The notes under the pieces are model-generated. The model searched no databases, had not been told where the DNA came from, and saw only the letters and a list, made by a program, of their open reading frames with translations. The position numbers and the translations under genes are program-made. From the NCBI RefSeq assembly GCF_015350975.1, contig NZ_JADKRX010000001.1, positions 496,001 through 560,000 of the forward strand: 64,000 bases of DNA, in the 5' to 3' direction. Shown one piece after another: positions 26,380 to 34,763 of this stretch (positions within the stretch are counted from its first letter, which is position 1; every line of letters begins with the position of its first letter). Source of the DNA: Curtobacterium sp. VKM Ac-1395. Its GTDB lineage: Bacteria > Actinomycetota > Actinomycetes > Actinomycetales > Microbacteriaceae.

Positions 26380-27035
26380 CGCTCCGACTCCTGCTCGTCG
26401 AGGACGACCCACGACTCGGCCCCCTGGTCGCCGAGGTCCTGGGTGACGAATGGGACGTGACACTCCGCGCCGACGGGGAGAGCGCACTGGAGGTCGCCGC
26501 CCAGCAGTACTTCGACGTGATGGTCGTCGACCGACGGCTGCCCGGCATCGACGGCACCGAGGTGATCGCCACCCTGCGGGAGCGCCGCATCAGCACGCCG
26601 GTGCTCATGCTGACGGCGCTCGGGGCGGTCAGGGACCGCGTGTCGGGCCTCGACGCCGGCGCGAACGACTACCTGGTGAAGCCGTTCGACTTCGACGAGC
26701 TCACCGCACGACTCCGAGCGCTGACTCGTGACTACTCCGGCACGGGGGCCACGATCGAGATCGGCGGATGGGCCTTCCACCCCGACGACCAGAGCATCAC
26801 GTCCCCGTACTCGGGCAGGGTGATGCTGACGGAGAAGGAGACCGCGATGCTCCGCCTGCTCGCGAGTGAACCAGCGCGCGCCTTCACTCGCCAGCACCTG
26901 CTCTCCGCGGTCTTCGAGCGCGGCGAGCAGGTCGGCACCGTCGACACCTACGTGCACTACATCCGGCGCAAGACCGACCGCGACCTGATCACCACCATCC
27001 GCGGCGTCGGCTACCGACTCGGCACCCCGGCCTGA
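26376..27035 (+). CDS. OmpR-family response regulator
   Basis: A 219-residue response regulator with an N-terminal receiver and a C-terminal winged helix. The phosphorylated residue is Asp52 (VVDRRLPG), with the acidic pair in LLLVEDDPRLG, the switch Thr in LMLTALG and Lys in YLVKPFDFDE. The DNA-binding half ends with the recognition region VDTYVHYIRRKTD and the wing IRGVGYRLG. The GTG overlaps the kinase stop, so kinase and regulator are made together. Its most likely target is the direct repeat upstream of the divergent DUF347-DedA operon. Confidence 0.92.
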   Translation: MTLRLLLVEDDPRLGPLVAEVLGDEWDVTLRADGESALEVAAQQYFDVMVVDRRLPGIDGTEVIATLRERRISTPVLMLTALGAVRDRVSGLDAGANDYLVKPFDFDELTARLRALTRDYSGTGATIEIGGWAFHPDDQSITSPYSGRVMLTEKETAMLRLLASEPARAFTRQHLLSAVFERGEQVGTVDTYVHYIRRKTDRDLITTIRGVGYRLGTPA

Positions 27036-27103
27036 ACACGACCCGCTGACACCTCCCGTCCGTCGAAGTGCGGACTGGTGCCCTCCGTCGTCCAGGGTCA
27101 GGA

Positions 27104-27126
27104 TGCAACCAGTTGCACACTGCAAC
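27104..27126. promoter_or_regulatory. operator-like repeats before the secreted protease gene
   Basis: TGCAAC (27104-27109), GTTGCA (27112-27117) and TGCAAC (27121-27126) form two adjacent inverted repeats sharing the middle half-site. They lie 30-53 bases before the protease ATG, where a repressor could block initiation. The cognate regulator is not identified. Confidence 0.5.
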
Positions 27127-27156
27127 GACCCTGCTTCGTCCGACAGAGGAGTCGTC

Positions 27157-27888
27157 ATGAAGAAGTCCATCGCAGCCGCGTTCGCCGCGGTCGTCGTCGT
27201 CGCCGGTGGCGTGTTCGCCGCCGCCCCCGCCTCGGCCCTGACCGCCAGCCCCCAGGTCGTCGGCGGGGAGAAGGCCCCCTCCACCGCCTGGGCCGTCCAG
27301 CTCCAGGCCTCCGGCGGCTCCATCCCCTCCGGCTACGTCAGCACCTGCACCGGCGAACAGGTCTCCGGTTCCTGGGTGCTCACCGCCCGCCACTGCATCG
27401 ACGGCATCGGCGCGATGAACGTCTACCACTCCAACTCCACGGTCAACCGGGGGACGCCCGTCGCCGTAGACCGGGTCAGCGCGGCCCCGACCGGCGACAT
27501 CGCCCTGGTGCACCTGCGGAGCGCGTACGCCCTGTCCTCGTACGCGCCGCTCGACCTGGCAGCGACCGCGAAGTCGACCGGCACGGGCACGATCCAGGGC
27601 TACGGCCTGCGCGCGAACGCGGTCCAGTCCGACGGCCTGTACCAGGCGAGCGTCGCCCTCACCGGTGCCAGCACCGACGCCTTCGGCGGTCGCGCGCAGC
27701 ACGCCTCGGGCGTGACCGGCGCCTCGAACCACGGGGACTCCGGCGGGCCGCTGCTGGTCGGCGGCAAGGTCGTCGCGGTCTGCTCGACCGGCGACAGCGC
27801 CGACCCCGGCGCGAACACGTCGGCCGGCTCCAACTACGCGCTGCTCTCGCAGTCCGCCTCCTGGATCCGGTCCACGGCCGGCATCTGA
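27157..27888 (+). CDS. secreted trypsin-like serine protease (S1 family)
   Basis: A 243-residue precursor of an S1 protease. A Sec signal peptide (MKKSIAAAFAAVVVVAGGVF) ends near APASA at residue 27. The mature part begins close to QVVGGEKAPSTAW, where trypsin-like enzymes have IVGG, so only a very short pro-segment needs removal. The triad is complete: His79 (LTARHC), Asp114 (GDIALVHL) and Ser195 (GDSGGPLL). Cys64 and Cys80 probably form the first disulfide; another Cys follows at AVCSTGD. GAGGAG precedes the ATG at 27157. It would degrade extracellular protein. The TGCAAC/GTTGCA repeats upstream suggest regulation. Confidence 0.93.
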   Translation: MKKSIAAAFAAVVVVAGGVFAAAPASALTASPQVVGGEKAPSTAWAVQLQASGGSIPSGYVSTCTGEQVSGSWVLTARHCIDGIGAMNVYHSNSTVNRGTPVAVDRVSAAPTGDIALVHLRSAYALSSYAPLDLAATAKSTGTGTIQGYGLRANAVQSDGLYQASVALTGASTDAFGGRAQHASGVTGASNHGDSGGPLLVGGKVVAVCSTGDSADPGANTSAGSNYALLSQSASWIRSTAGI

Positions 27889-27895
27889 ACCACCT

Positions 27896-28005
27896 GACGG
27901 ACTGGAGGCTCCCCACCGGTCACGGCCGTCCCGCCGCTGGCGCGTCGGTCCGGAACCGGCCGGCGTGGGCCCAGGTGCCAGCTGGCACCGAGCCTCCAGT
28001 CCGTC
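27896..28005 (+). terminator. composite inverted repeat, terminator after the protease gene
   Basis: GACGGACTGGAGGCTC (27896-27911) pairs perfectly with GAGCCTCCAGTCCGTC (27990-28005). A second palindrome, GGTGCCAGCTGGCACC, fills 27974-27989 directly inside. The same two-part design recurs at 38528-38575 in a shorter form. It starts eight bases after the stop codon. Confidence 0.8.
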
Positions 28006-28064
28006 GTCTGGTCGCGTCCAGGCTGGCTGAACGGGTCCCCCGGCGCGCTGAGCACACTGGGCCC

Positions 28065-28952
28065 ATGAGCCAGTACGACAAGCGTGACCCGAACAGCCTC
28101 TACCCCGCCCCGCCGTTCCCGAAGCAGGAGCAGTCGCTCCCGGGTGCTGCCTGGAAGATGGACCCGAAGCCGGACCACGGCGAGGAGAGCTACGTCGGCC
28201 GCGAGCGGCTGACCGGCTTCCGCGGCATCGTCACCGGCGCCGACTCGGGCATCGGCCGTGCCGCCGCGATCGCGATGTCGCGTGAGGGTGCCGACCTGGT
28301 GCTGTCCTACCTCCCCGACGAGCAGGAGGACGCCGAACAGGTCCGCGACCTGCTCGAGGGCGAAGGCCGTCGTGCGGTGCTCGTGCCCGGAGACATCTCC
28401 GACGAGCAGTACTGCAAGGACCTCGTCCAGAAGGCCGTCGACGAGCTCGGTGGCCTCGACACCCTCGTGATGGTCGCCGGTCGCATGGAGAGCAACGAGG
28501 ACATCCTGACGCTCGACACCGAGATGTTCGACTCGACCTTCAAGACGAACATCTACTCCCTGTTCTGGCTGACGAAGGCCGCCGTGCCGCACCTCGAGCC
28601 CGGCTCGACGATCGTCACGACCGGATCGATCCAGGCGTCGTCGCCGACGCCGGACAAGATCGACTACGCCGTGTCCAAGGGTGCGATCAAGCTCTTCACC
28701 GAGGCCGTCGCCCAGCAGCTCGCGCCGAAGGGCATCCGCGTGAACTCGATCGCGCCCGGCCCCGTGTGGACGCCGTTGCAGCCGGGTTCTGACGACGCCG
28801 AGAAGGTGTCGCAGTTCGGCGGGGACTCGCCGTTCGGTCGCCCCGGCCAGCCGGCAGAGCTCGGCGCCGCGTACGTGCACCTGGTCAGCCCGGAGTCGAG
28901 CTACCAGTCGGGGTCGACCATCACGATCGCCGGCGGCACGCCCGCCTTCTGA
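28065..28952 (+). CDS. SDR family oxidoreductase, general-stress type
   Basis: A 295-residue short-chain dehydrogenase of the YhdF/YghA type, often induced by general stress. An N-terminal extension with YPAPPFPKQEQSLPG precedes the Rossmann start IVTGADSGIGRAAAIA. The catalytic Ser/Tyr/Lys are in TGSIQASSPTP and DYAVSKGAIKLF, and the C terminus has the family's PFGRPGQPAELGAAYV. It uses NAD(P) to reduce or oxidise a carbonyl compound that cannot be predicted. CACACT ends six bases before the ATG and there is no Shine-Dalgarno, so the message may be leaderless. A strong hairpin follows its stop. Confidence 0.9.
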   Translation: MSQYDKRDPNSLYPAPPFPKQEQSLPGAAWKMDPKPDHGEESYVGRERLTGFRGIVTGADSGIGRAAAIAMSREGADLVLSYLPDEQEDAEQVRDLLEGEGRRAVLVPGDISDEQYCKDLVQKAVDELGGLDTLVMVAGRMESNEDILTLDTEMFDSTFKTNIYSLFWLTKAAVPHLEPGSTIVTTGSIQASSPTPDKIDYAVSKGAIKLFTEAVAQQLAPKGIRVNSIAPGPVWTPLQPGSDDAEKVSQFGGDSPFGRPGQPAELGAAYVHLVSPESSYQSGSTITIAGGTPAF

Positions 28953-28960
28953 TCGACCAC

Positions 28961-28996
28961 CTGCGACGCGGGGCCGACGACGGCCCCGCGTCGCAG
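28961..28996. terminator. bidirectional terminator hairpin
   Basis: A perfect 16-base stem, CTGCGACGCGGGGCCG (28961-28976) with its complement at 28981-28996, closed by the loop ACGA. It lies nine bases after the SDR stop and just before the end of the converging regulator gene. Confidence 0.88.
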
Positions 28997-29009
28997 CGAT
29001 GACGACCGG

Positions 29010-29864
29010 TCACCCGGTGCGGACGCCCTCCACTCCCAGCACGCCGAGGAGTGCGAGGGCGTCGGCATCTGGTGACCCGGCCGGTGCCGTGTAGAGCACG
29101 AGCCACTGGCCGCGGTCGACCAGGGCGAGGCTGTCGCAGTCGACCGTGACCGGGCCGACCACGGGGTGGTCGAACGTCTTGGACAGCACGGTCGTCGTCG
29201 GGACGTCGTGACGGTCCCAGAGCCGCGCGAACTCCGCGTTGTCCGCTCGGAGCTCCTCGACGAGCCCGACCACGGACGGGTCCTCCGGGTACTGCGCGCG
29301 GACGGCGCGGAGCTGCCGGACGACGTGCTGGCGGAACTCGGCACCGTCGGAGATGCCGTAGGGCGGCACCGTGTCGGCGGGGTGCGCCCCAGGCGGGAAC
29401 GCCTGTCGGGCGAGGTTCCGCTCGGCCGGGAGCCGCTCGCCGAAGTCCTCCATGAGCGCGGCCGCGAGCGGGTTCCACGCGAGGACCTCGAACGTGGCGG
29501 AGAGCACGATCGCCGCCGTCTGCGGCAGGCGCTCGACGAGGGCGACGATGCTCGGTCGGACGTCGCGGCGCACCCGTCCGTGGTGGAGCGGCGCCGTGCC
29601 CGCCAGGGTGTGCAGGTGCGTGGACTCGACGGCGGAGAGGCGGAGCGACTCGGCGATGCCGGCGAGCACCTCGGCGGACGGCCGTGGCGCGCGGCCCTGT
29701 TCGAGCCGCACGTAGTACTCGGTCGAGATGTGGGCCAGGACGGCCACCTCTTCACGCCGCAGTCCGGGCGTCCTCCGTCGCGAGCCCGTCACCAGGCCGA
29801 CGTCCGAGGGCTGCAACCGCTCCCGCCGTGAACGGAGGAACGCCGCCAACTCCTGCTTGTCCAT
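29010..29864 (-). CDS. XRE family regulator with MmyB-like ligand-binding domain
   Basis: A 284-residue transcription factor. Residues about 5-75 are an XRE helix-turn-helix (RTPGLRREEVAVLAHISTEYY, LEQGRAPRPSAEVLAGI), and the rest is the PAS-like MmyB domain (VLAWNPLAAALM, NLARQAFP) thought to bind a fatty-acid-like ligand. Such regulators are typically divergent from the oxidoreductase they control, as here: the SDR gene starts 87 bp away. An inverted repeat, GGTAC-N5-GTACC, sits between them. CAGACT ends six bases before the ATG, so the transcript is probably leaderless and the operator would overlap both promoters. Confidence 0.9.
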   Translation of the reverse strand: MDKQELAAFLRSRRERLQPSDVGLVTGSRRRTPGLRREEVAVLAHISTEYYVRLEQGRAPRPSAEVLAGIAESLRLSAVESTHLHTLAGTAPLHHGRVRRDVRPSIVALVERLPQTAAIVLSATFEVLAWNPLAAALMEDFGERLPAERNLARQAFPPGAHPADTVPPYGISDGAEFRQHVVRQLRAVRAQYPEDPSVVGLVEELRADNAEFARLWDRHDVPTTTVLSKTFDHPVVGPVTVDCDSLALVDRGQWLVLYTAPAGSPDADALALLGVLGVEGVRTG

Positions 29865-29900
29865 GCCAGGAGTCTGCGCCCCGTGCGCCGCTGGTGTCGT

Positions 29901-29915
29901 GGTACCGGTCGTACC
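29901..29915. promoter_or_regulatory. likely operator of the MmyB-type regulator
   Basis: GGTAC (29901-29905) and GTACC (29911-29915) form a perfect inverted repeat with a five-base spacer in the 86-bp gap between the divergent regulator and SDR genes. GTACC-type palindromes are usual beside this regulator class. Binding is inferred from position and symmetry. Confidence 0.6.
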
Positions 29916-29950
29916 TGGTTCCGCCGGTCCACGGCGGTGACGCTGACGCC

Positions 29951-30757
29951 ATGACCGAGAACAGCATCCAGTCCACCTCCGACACGTCCACCACCGCTCC
30001 CACCGGCCTGCTCACCGGGAAGGTCGTCTTCATCACCGGCGCCAGCCGCGGCATCGGAGCCGCAGCAGCACGGCTCTTCGCCCGGGAGGGCGCGGCCGTC
30101 GTGCTCGCCGCCCGGAGCACCGCCGCGCTCGAGACCGTCGTGGACCAGGTCCGCGCGGCCGGCGGGGTCGCTGACGCCGTCCCGCTCGACCTGGCCGACC
30201 CGGCGAGCATCCGCGCTGCCGTCGCGCGCGTCGACGAGCTGCACGGACGGCTCGACGGGGCGTTCAACAACGGTGCGACGATCCAGCACCCCGGGCCGCT
30301 CGACACCACGAGCGACGAGGACATCGACGCGCAGTTCGCCGTGAACTTCCGCGGGCACTGGGTCGCGATGACCGCGGAGGCCGCCCTGATGCGCCGGACG
30401 GGTGCCGGGGCCATCGTGAACACCTCGAGCATCGGCAGCCGACGCGCGAACCCGGCACTCCCCGCGTACGGCGCCATGAAGCGGGCGCTCAACAGCATCA
30501 CCGAGACCGCGGCCGTGACCTGGGCGTCCGACCGCATCCGGGTGAACGGGATCACCCCGGGCGGCACCGCCACGGAGATGATCGACGCCTGGGAGGCGGC
30601 GACCCCGGGCATCGTCGAGCAGGTCAATGCCTCGATCCCACTCGGACGGATGGCGGAGCCCGAGGAGGTCGCCGAGGTCGCCGCATGGCTCCTGAGCGAC
30701 CGTGCCGCGATGGTGACCGGCGCGATGATCCCCGTCGACGGCGGTGCCGGCGCCTGA
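29951..30757 (+). CDS. SDR family oxidoreductase (FabG-like)
   Basis: A 268-residue classical short-chain dehydrogenase. After a Ser/Thr-rich N terminus the NAD(P) motif is ITGASRGIGAAAARLF at about residues 25-40. NNGATIQHPG replaces the usual NNAG, and the active site is Ser in TSSIGS with PAYGAMKRAL supplying Tyr and Lys. The C terminus, MVTGAMIPVDGGAGA, is typical. It is divergent from the MmyB-type regulator, which very likely represses it until a carbonyl or fatty-acid-like substrate appears. The substrate is unknown. A hairpin separates it from the converging poxB gene. Confidence 0.9.
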   Translation: MTENSIQSTSDTSTTAPTGLLTGKVVFITGASRGIGAAAARLFAREGAAVVLAARSTAALETVVDQVRAAGGVADAVPLDLADPASIRAAVARVDELHGRLDGAFNNGATIQHPGPLDTTSDEDIDAQFAVNFRGHWVAMTAEAALMRRTGAGAIVNTSSIGSRRANPALPAYGAMKRALNSITETAAVTWASDRIRVNGITPGGTATEMIDAWEAATPGIVEQVNASIPLGRMAEPEEVAEVAAWLLSDRAAMVTGAMIPVDGGAGA

Positions 30758-30764
30758 CCCGTCC

Positions 30765-30792
30765 GCCTGGGGCTGGGTCTCCAGCCCCAGGC
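30765..30792. terminator. bidirectional terminator between the SDR gene and poxB
   Basis: GCCTGGGGCTGG (30765-30776) pairs perfectly with CCAGCCCCAGGC (30781-30792) around the loop GTCT. It lies between the two converging stop codons and can terminate transcription from both sides. Confidence 0.88.
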
Positions 30793-30797
30793 CCGCG

Positions 30798-32522
30798 TCA
30801 GATGAACTGCCGGAAGTTGGTCGACGCCAGGTCGAGCAGCTCGTCGCCGCGGCCGCTCAGGACCGTGCGGATGGCGTAGAGCGTGAAGCCCTTCGCCTGC
30901 TCCAGGGTGACCGCCGGCGGCATCGACAGCTCCTGCCGGTTCGCCTTGACGGAGACCAGGGCCGGCCCGTCATGGGCGAGGGCGGCGGCGAGCGCATCCT
31001 CCAACTGGTCGGATTCGTCGACCCGGAAGCCCTTCAGCCCGATGGCCTCGGCCACGGCCGCGAAGTCGGGGTTCGTCAACTCGGTGCCGAAGTTCACGAA
31101 GCCGGCGGCCTTCATCTCGAGCTCGACGAAGTTCAGTGACGAGTTGTCGAACACGACGATCTTCACCGGCAGCTTGTTCTGCACGATCGTCACGAGCTCA
31201 CCGAGGAGCATCGTCAGACCGCCGTCCCCGGCCATCGCGATCACCTGCCGATCGGGGAACGCGGTCTGCGCGCCGATCGCCTGCGGCATGGCGTTCGCCA
31301 TCGAGCCGTGCCAGAACGACCCGATCAGCCGTCGCTTGCCGTTCATCGTCAGGTAGCGGGACGCCCACACGACGGGGGAGCCGACGTCCGGGATGAACAC
31401 GGCGTCGTCGTCGGCGAGCTGGTCGAGGACCCTGGCGACGTACTGCGGGTGCAGGGGCTTGTGCTTGCCGGCGGGCACGGCCAGGTCGTCGAGCTTCTCC
31501 CGCGTCTTCCGGTAGTGCTTGCGGGCGTCCTGCAGGTGGTGTGCCGGCTTCGAGGCGGTCAGCAGGGGCAGGAGTCCGAGGGCGGTGTCCTTGACGGTGC
31601 CGACCAGGCCGATGTCGACCGGGTGCCGCTTGCCGAGCTGTTCCCCCCGGATGTCGACCTGCACGTGCTTCGCCTTCGCGGGGAAGAACTGGGGGTAGGG
31701 GAAGTCCGTGCCGAGCATGAGGACGACGTCGGCGTCCTCCATCGCGCGGTAGCCCGACGCGAACCCGAGCAGGCCGGTCATCCCCACGTCGTAGGGGTTG
31801 TCCCACTCGATGTGCTCCTTGCCGCGCAGGGCGTGCACGATCGGGGCCTGCAGGCGTTCCGCGAGGGCGACGACCTCGTCGTGGGCACCCGCGACCCCGG
31901 CACCGGCGAGGATCGTCACCTTGTCGGCGCCGTTCAGCAGGTCGGCCGTGCGCTGGAGCTCGGCGTCGGAGGGGATGATGCGCGGTTCTGCCCGGCCGAT
32001 GCGGACTGCACGGTCGTCCCTCGCCTCGGCGAGCAGGACGTCGCCGGGGATGACGAGCACGGCGACGCCGCGCTTCTCGACGGCTTCGCGGATCGCGATC
32101 TCGAGCAGGCGCGGCATCTGGACCGGGTCGGCGACGTACTCGACGTAGACGGAGCACTCGCGGAAGAGTTCCTGCGGGTGGGTCTCCTGGAAGTACCCGG
32201 TGCCGATCTCCGCCGTCGGGATGTGCGCGGCGATCGCGAGGACGGGCACGCGGGAGCGGTTCGCGTCGTACAGGCCGTTGATCAGGTGCAGGTTGCCCGG
32301 TCCGCAGCTGCCGGCGCACACCGCGAGGTCTCCGGTCAGGTCGGCTTCTGCTGCCGCGGCGAACGCAGCCGCCTCCTCGTGGCGGACGTGCTCCCAGCTG
32401 ATCGTGCCGTCCTTCCGGATGGCGTCGGTGAAGCCGTTGAGCGAGTCCCCGGGCAGGCCGTAGACGCGGTGGACGTCGTTCTCGCGGAGTGTGGCGACGA
32501 TGGTCTCGGCGACGGTCGGCAT
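30798..32522 (-). CDS. poxB: pyruvate dehydrogenase (quinone) / pyruvate oxidase
   Basis: A 574-residue thiamine-diphosphate enzyme of the PoxB type. It decarboxylates pyruvate to acetate and CO2 and passes the electrons through FAD to membrane quinone. The three domains are visible: N-terminal Pyr domain with the catalytic Glu in WEHVRHEEAAAFAAAAEA, central FAD domain (LAGAGVAG, MLGTDFPYPQFF), and C-terminal PP domain with the ThDP motif GDGGLTMLLGEL...NN in AMAGDGGLTML and FDNSSLNFVE. GAGAGGA stands six bases before the ATG. It is alone in its unit. It supports growth at low flux or under oxygen stress. Confidence 0.93.
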   Translation of the reverse strand: MPTVAETIVATLRENDVHRVYGLPGDSLNGFTDAIRKDGTISWEHVRHEEAAAFAAAAEADLTGDLAVCAGSCGPGNLHLINGLYDANRSRVPVLAIAAHIPTAEIGTGYFQETHPQELFRECSVYVEYVADPVQMPRLLEIAIREAVEKRGVAVLVIPGDVLLAEARDDRAVRIGRAEPRIIPSDAELQRTADLLNGADKVTILAGAGVAGAHDEVVALAERLQAPIVHALRGKEHIEWDNPYDVGMTGLLGFASGYRAMEDADVVLMLGTDFPYPQFFPAKAKHVQVDIRGEQLGKRHPVDIGLVGTVKDTALGLLPLLTASKPAHHLQDARKHYRKTREKLDDLAVPAGKHKPLHPQYVARVLDQLADDDAVFIPDVGSPVVWASRYLTMNGKRRLIGSFWHGSMANAMPQAIGAQTAFPDRQVIAMAGDGGLTMLLGELVTIVQNKLPVKIVVFDNSSLNFVELEMKAAGFVNFGTELTNPDFAAVAEAIGLKGFRVDESDQLEDALAAALAHDGPALVSVKANRQELSMPPAVTLEQAKGFTLYAIRTVLSGRGDELLDLASTNFRQFI

Positions 32523-32632
32523 GCGGTTCCTCTCGTGGTGGACGTCTCCCGGTCTAGTCGGTGCCGTCGTCCTGTGTGTTCTCTGATGGGACCGAGCCGT
32601 GACTTCGCCCGTCGGACTGGGACGATGGGCGG

Positions 32633-33349
32633 ATGATCGACGACGCGCCGCCGCTCCGCCCCCGCCGACGAGAGCCCGACGCGAACGGCATCCTCGTCCG
32701 GTCCGCGTACCCGCTGTCGACGCTCGTGATCGGCATCGCGGCGGTGCTCGTCCTGACCGTCGTCGGGTTCTTCCTGGGCACGGTGGACATCGGTCTCGCG
32801 AAGGCCCTCAACGAGCTGCACACCGGCGCACTCCGGAGCTTCACCGACGGCGTCTACCACGCGATCAGCCCCGTGCCGGCGATCATCGTCACCGTCGTCG
32901 TCACCGGGGTGATCTGGGCGGTGCAGCGGAACATCCGGCCGGCGGCGGCCTTCGCCGGGGTGGTCGCGATCACGTGGGTGCCGTCGGCGATCGTCAAGGA
33001 GCTCGTGCACCGCGCCCGGCCCGACGTCAGTGTGCTGCCGCACCCGTTCCCCGTGCAGCCGGACCCGGGCTACCCGAGCGGGCACACGGTCTTCATGGTG
33101 GCGTTCACCATCGCGCTCTGCTGGGTGTTGCGCGACACCCGGTGGCACGGAGTCGCAGTCGTCGTGGGGACCGTGGCCGTCGTCGTCGTGTGGTTCTCGG
33201 TGACGATCGACGCCGTGCACTACCCGACCGACGCACTGGCCTCGGTGGCGTGGGCGCTCGCGGTGGCCCCTGCCGCCCGGCTGGTCTGGGTCGACTGGCT
33301 GATGCCGCGGCTGCCGGTGCTGCGTCCGGCGCGGCCCGTCGCACGCTGA
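32633..33349 (+). CDS. PAP2 superfamily phosphatase
   Basis: A 238-residue membrane phosphatase of the type-2 phosphatidic acid phosphatase superfamily, with about six helices. The three catalytic motifs are present: KELVHRARPD, PSGHT (within DPGYPSGHTVF) and a His/Asp motif at IDAVHYPTDAL. Possible substrates are phosphatidate or undecaprenyl pyrophosphate at the outer face of the membrane; sequence alone does not decide. GACGAT ends six bases before the ATG and no Shine-Dalgarno is evident, so the message may be leaderless. A 62-bp palindromic element lies just downstream. Confidence 0.88.
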   Translation: MIDDAPPLRPRRREPDANGILVRSAYPLSTLVIGIAAVLVLTVVGFFLGTVDIGLAKALNELHTGALRSFTDGVYHAISPVPAIIVTVVVTGVIWAVQRNIRPAAAFAGVVAITWVPSAIVKELVHRARPDVSVLPHPFPVQPDPGYPSGHTVFMVAFTIALCWVLRDTRWHGVAVVVGTVAVVVVWFSVTIDAVHYPTDALASVAWALAVAPAARLVWVDWLMPRLPVLRPARPVAR

Positions 33350-33378
33350 CGGAGGCGCTGACGCGGGCGAGACGGCAA

Positions 33379-33440
33379 GACACCGGCGTTCCTCGTCCAC
33401 GCCGCGGATGTCCGCGGCGCGACTGACGAACACCGGTGTC
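33379..33440. repeat. 62-bp nested palindromic element, copy C
   Basis: Outer arms GACACCGGCGTT (33379-33390) and AACACCGGTGTC (33429-33440) have the same spacing as in the other copies. The inner stem is GCCGCGGA (33401-33408) with TCCGCGGC (33411-33418). It lies between the converging PAP2 and MFS genes, where it could also act as a terminator. Confidence 0.85.
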
Positions 33441-33450
33441 TCGCGGGAGC

Positions 33451-34695
33451 TCAGGCCGCGCGGACGGTCCTGCCACGTGCGGCCAGCAGCGCGATCACCG
33501 CGACGACCGCCGCGGCGAGCATCACGATCGCCAGGGGAGCGGCCGTCGTGGACCCGCCGATGCTCACCAGCGGGGACACCAGCGCGGCGAGGCCGAACTG
33601 CAGCGCGCCGAGCACCGCCGACGCGCTGCCGGCGGCGGACGGCACGGCTCCCAGTGCCAGTGCCGTCGCGTTGCCGAGCACCAGGCCGAGGCTGCCGACC
33701 GCGGTGAACAGCGGCACGGCCAGGGCGATGACCGGAGCACTGGTGGCGACGAGCACGGCGAAGGCCACCGTCGACGCGAGCACGAGCACGATGCCGAGCG
33801 ACAGCACGCCCCGCACGGAGTGGCGTTCCGTGAGCTTGGCGGACAGGATGCTGACGCCCATCAGCGCCAGGGCGTTGATGCCGAACGCGATCCCGTACTC
33901 GACCGTGCCGAAGCCGATCATCTCCTGGTACAGGAACGGCGACGCCGAGATGTACGCCATCATCACCGCGAACGCGAAGCCGAACACCGCGGTGTAGCCG
34001 AGGAACGTGCGCGAGCGCAGGGCGCGCAACGGGGACCCCGTCGCCTGGCGTTCGGCGCGGAGCTCGTCACGGCGGGAACGCAGGTGGGTCTCGCGGATCA
34101 CGGCCAGCACCGCGACGAGCATGACGACCGACAGCCCGAGGACGATCGTGAGCAGCCCGCGCCAGCCGATCGGGCCGGTGAGCAGCCCACCGAGCAGCGG
34201 TGCGACGACCGGGGCGACGCCACCGACGATCATCATGAGCGAGAACGCCCGGGCGGCGGGCTTGCCGGTGGCCAGGTCGGAGATGACCGCGCGGCTGATG
34301 ACCATGCCGGCCGCACCGCCGAGCCCCTGCAGCAGCCGAGCCGCCACGAGCACACCGACGGTCGGCGCGAGCACCGCTGCCGCGCTCGCGAGCACGCACA
34401 GCGCCGCCCCGGCGACGAGCGGGGGAACTCGGCCGAACCGGTCCGACAGCGGCCCGAAGACGAGCTGTCCGACGGTGACGCCGACCAGGAACGCGGTCAG
34501 GGTGAGCTGCACGGTGGTCGCCGAGGTCTGCAGCTCGGTCGTCATCTCGGGGAAGGCCGGCAGGTACAGGTCGGTGGCGAAGGGTGCCACGGCGCTGAGC
34601 AGGCCGAGCACGAGCAGCAGGGCGGTGGTGATGCCCTGTTGCCGGGTCGTGGGCGTCGCGATGTCCGCGCGGATGGTGCCGGTGTCCGTCGTCAT
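33451..34695 (-). CDS. MFS multidrug efflux transporter, Bcr/CflA family
   Basis: A 414-residue twelve-helix major facilitator of the drug:H+ antiporter-1, Bcr/CflA branch. The motifs are ATDLYLPAFPEM in helix 1, the loop-2/3 signature GQLVFGPLSDRFGRVPPL, and motif C-like GGVAPVVAPLLGGLL in helix 5. It would export antibiotics or metabolites. The ATG at 34695 is chosen over codons further out because TATGGT lies nine bases upstream and the operator described at 34707-34735 overlaps that hexamer. The divergent MarR gene is the likely repressor. Confidence 0.9.
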   Translation of the reverse strand: MTTDTGTIRADIATPTTRQQGITTALLLVLGLLSAVAPFATDLYLPAFPEMTTELQTSATTVQLTLTAFLVGVTVGQLVFGPLSDRFGRVPPLVAGAALCVLASAAAVLAPTVGVLVAARLLQGLGGAAGMVISRAVISDLATGKPAARAFSLMMIVGGVAPVVAPLLGGLLTGPIGWRGLLTIVLGLSVVMLVAVLAVIRETHLRSRRDELRAERQATGSPLRALRSRTFLGYTAVFGFAFAVMMAYISASPFLYQEMIGFGTVEYGIAFGINALALMGVSILSAKLTERHSVRGVLSLGIVLVLASTVAFAVLVATSAPVIALAVPLFTAVGSLGLVLGNATALALGAVPSAAGSASAVLGALQFGLAALVSPLVSIGGSTTAAPLAIVMLAAAVVAVIALLAARGRTVRAA

Positions 34696-34706
34696 GATGA
34701 TGAAAC

Positions 34707-34735
34707 CATAACGCACTGAGTTATGAATGCATAAC
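34707..34735. promoter_or_regulatory. MarR operator between the MFS and marR genes
   Basis: Three half-sites follow one another: CATAAC (34707-34712), GTTATG (34720-34725) and CATAAC (34730-34735). The first two form a perfect inverted repeat with a seven-base spacer. They cover the likely -10 of the MFS gene (TATGGT on the minus strand) and the upstream region of marR, fitting repression of both genes. Confidence 0.75.
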
Positions 34736-34763
34736 CGCTTGCTATCGGCGCTACAGTGCAGGG

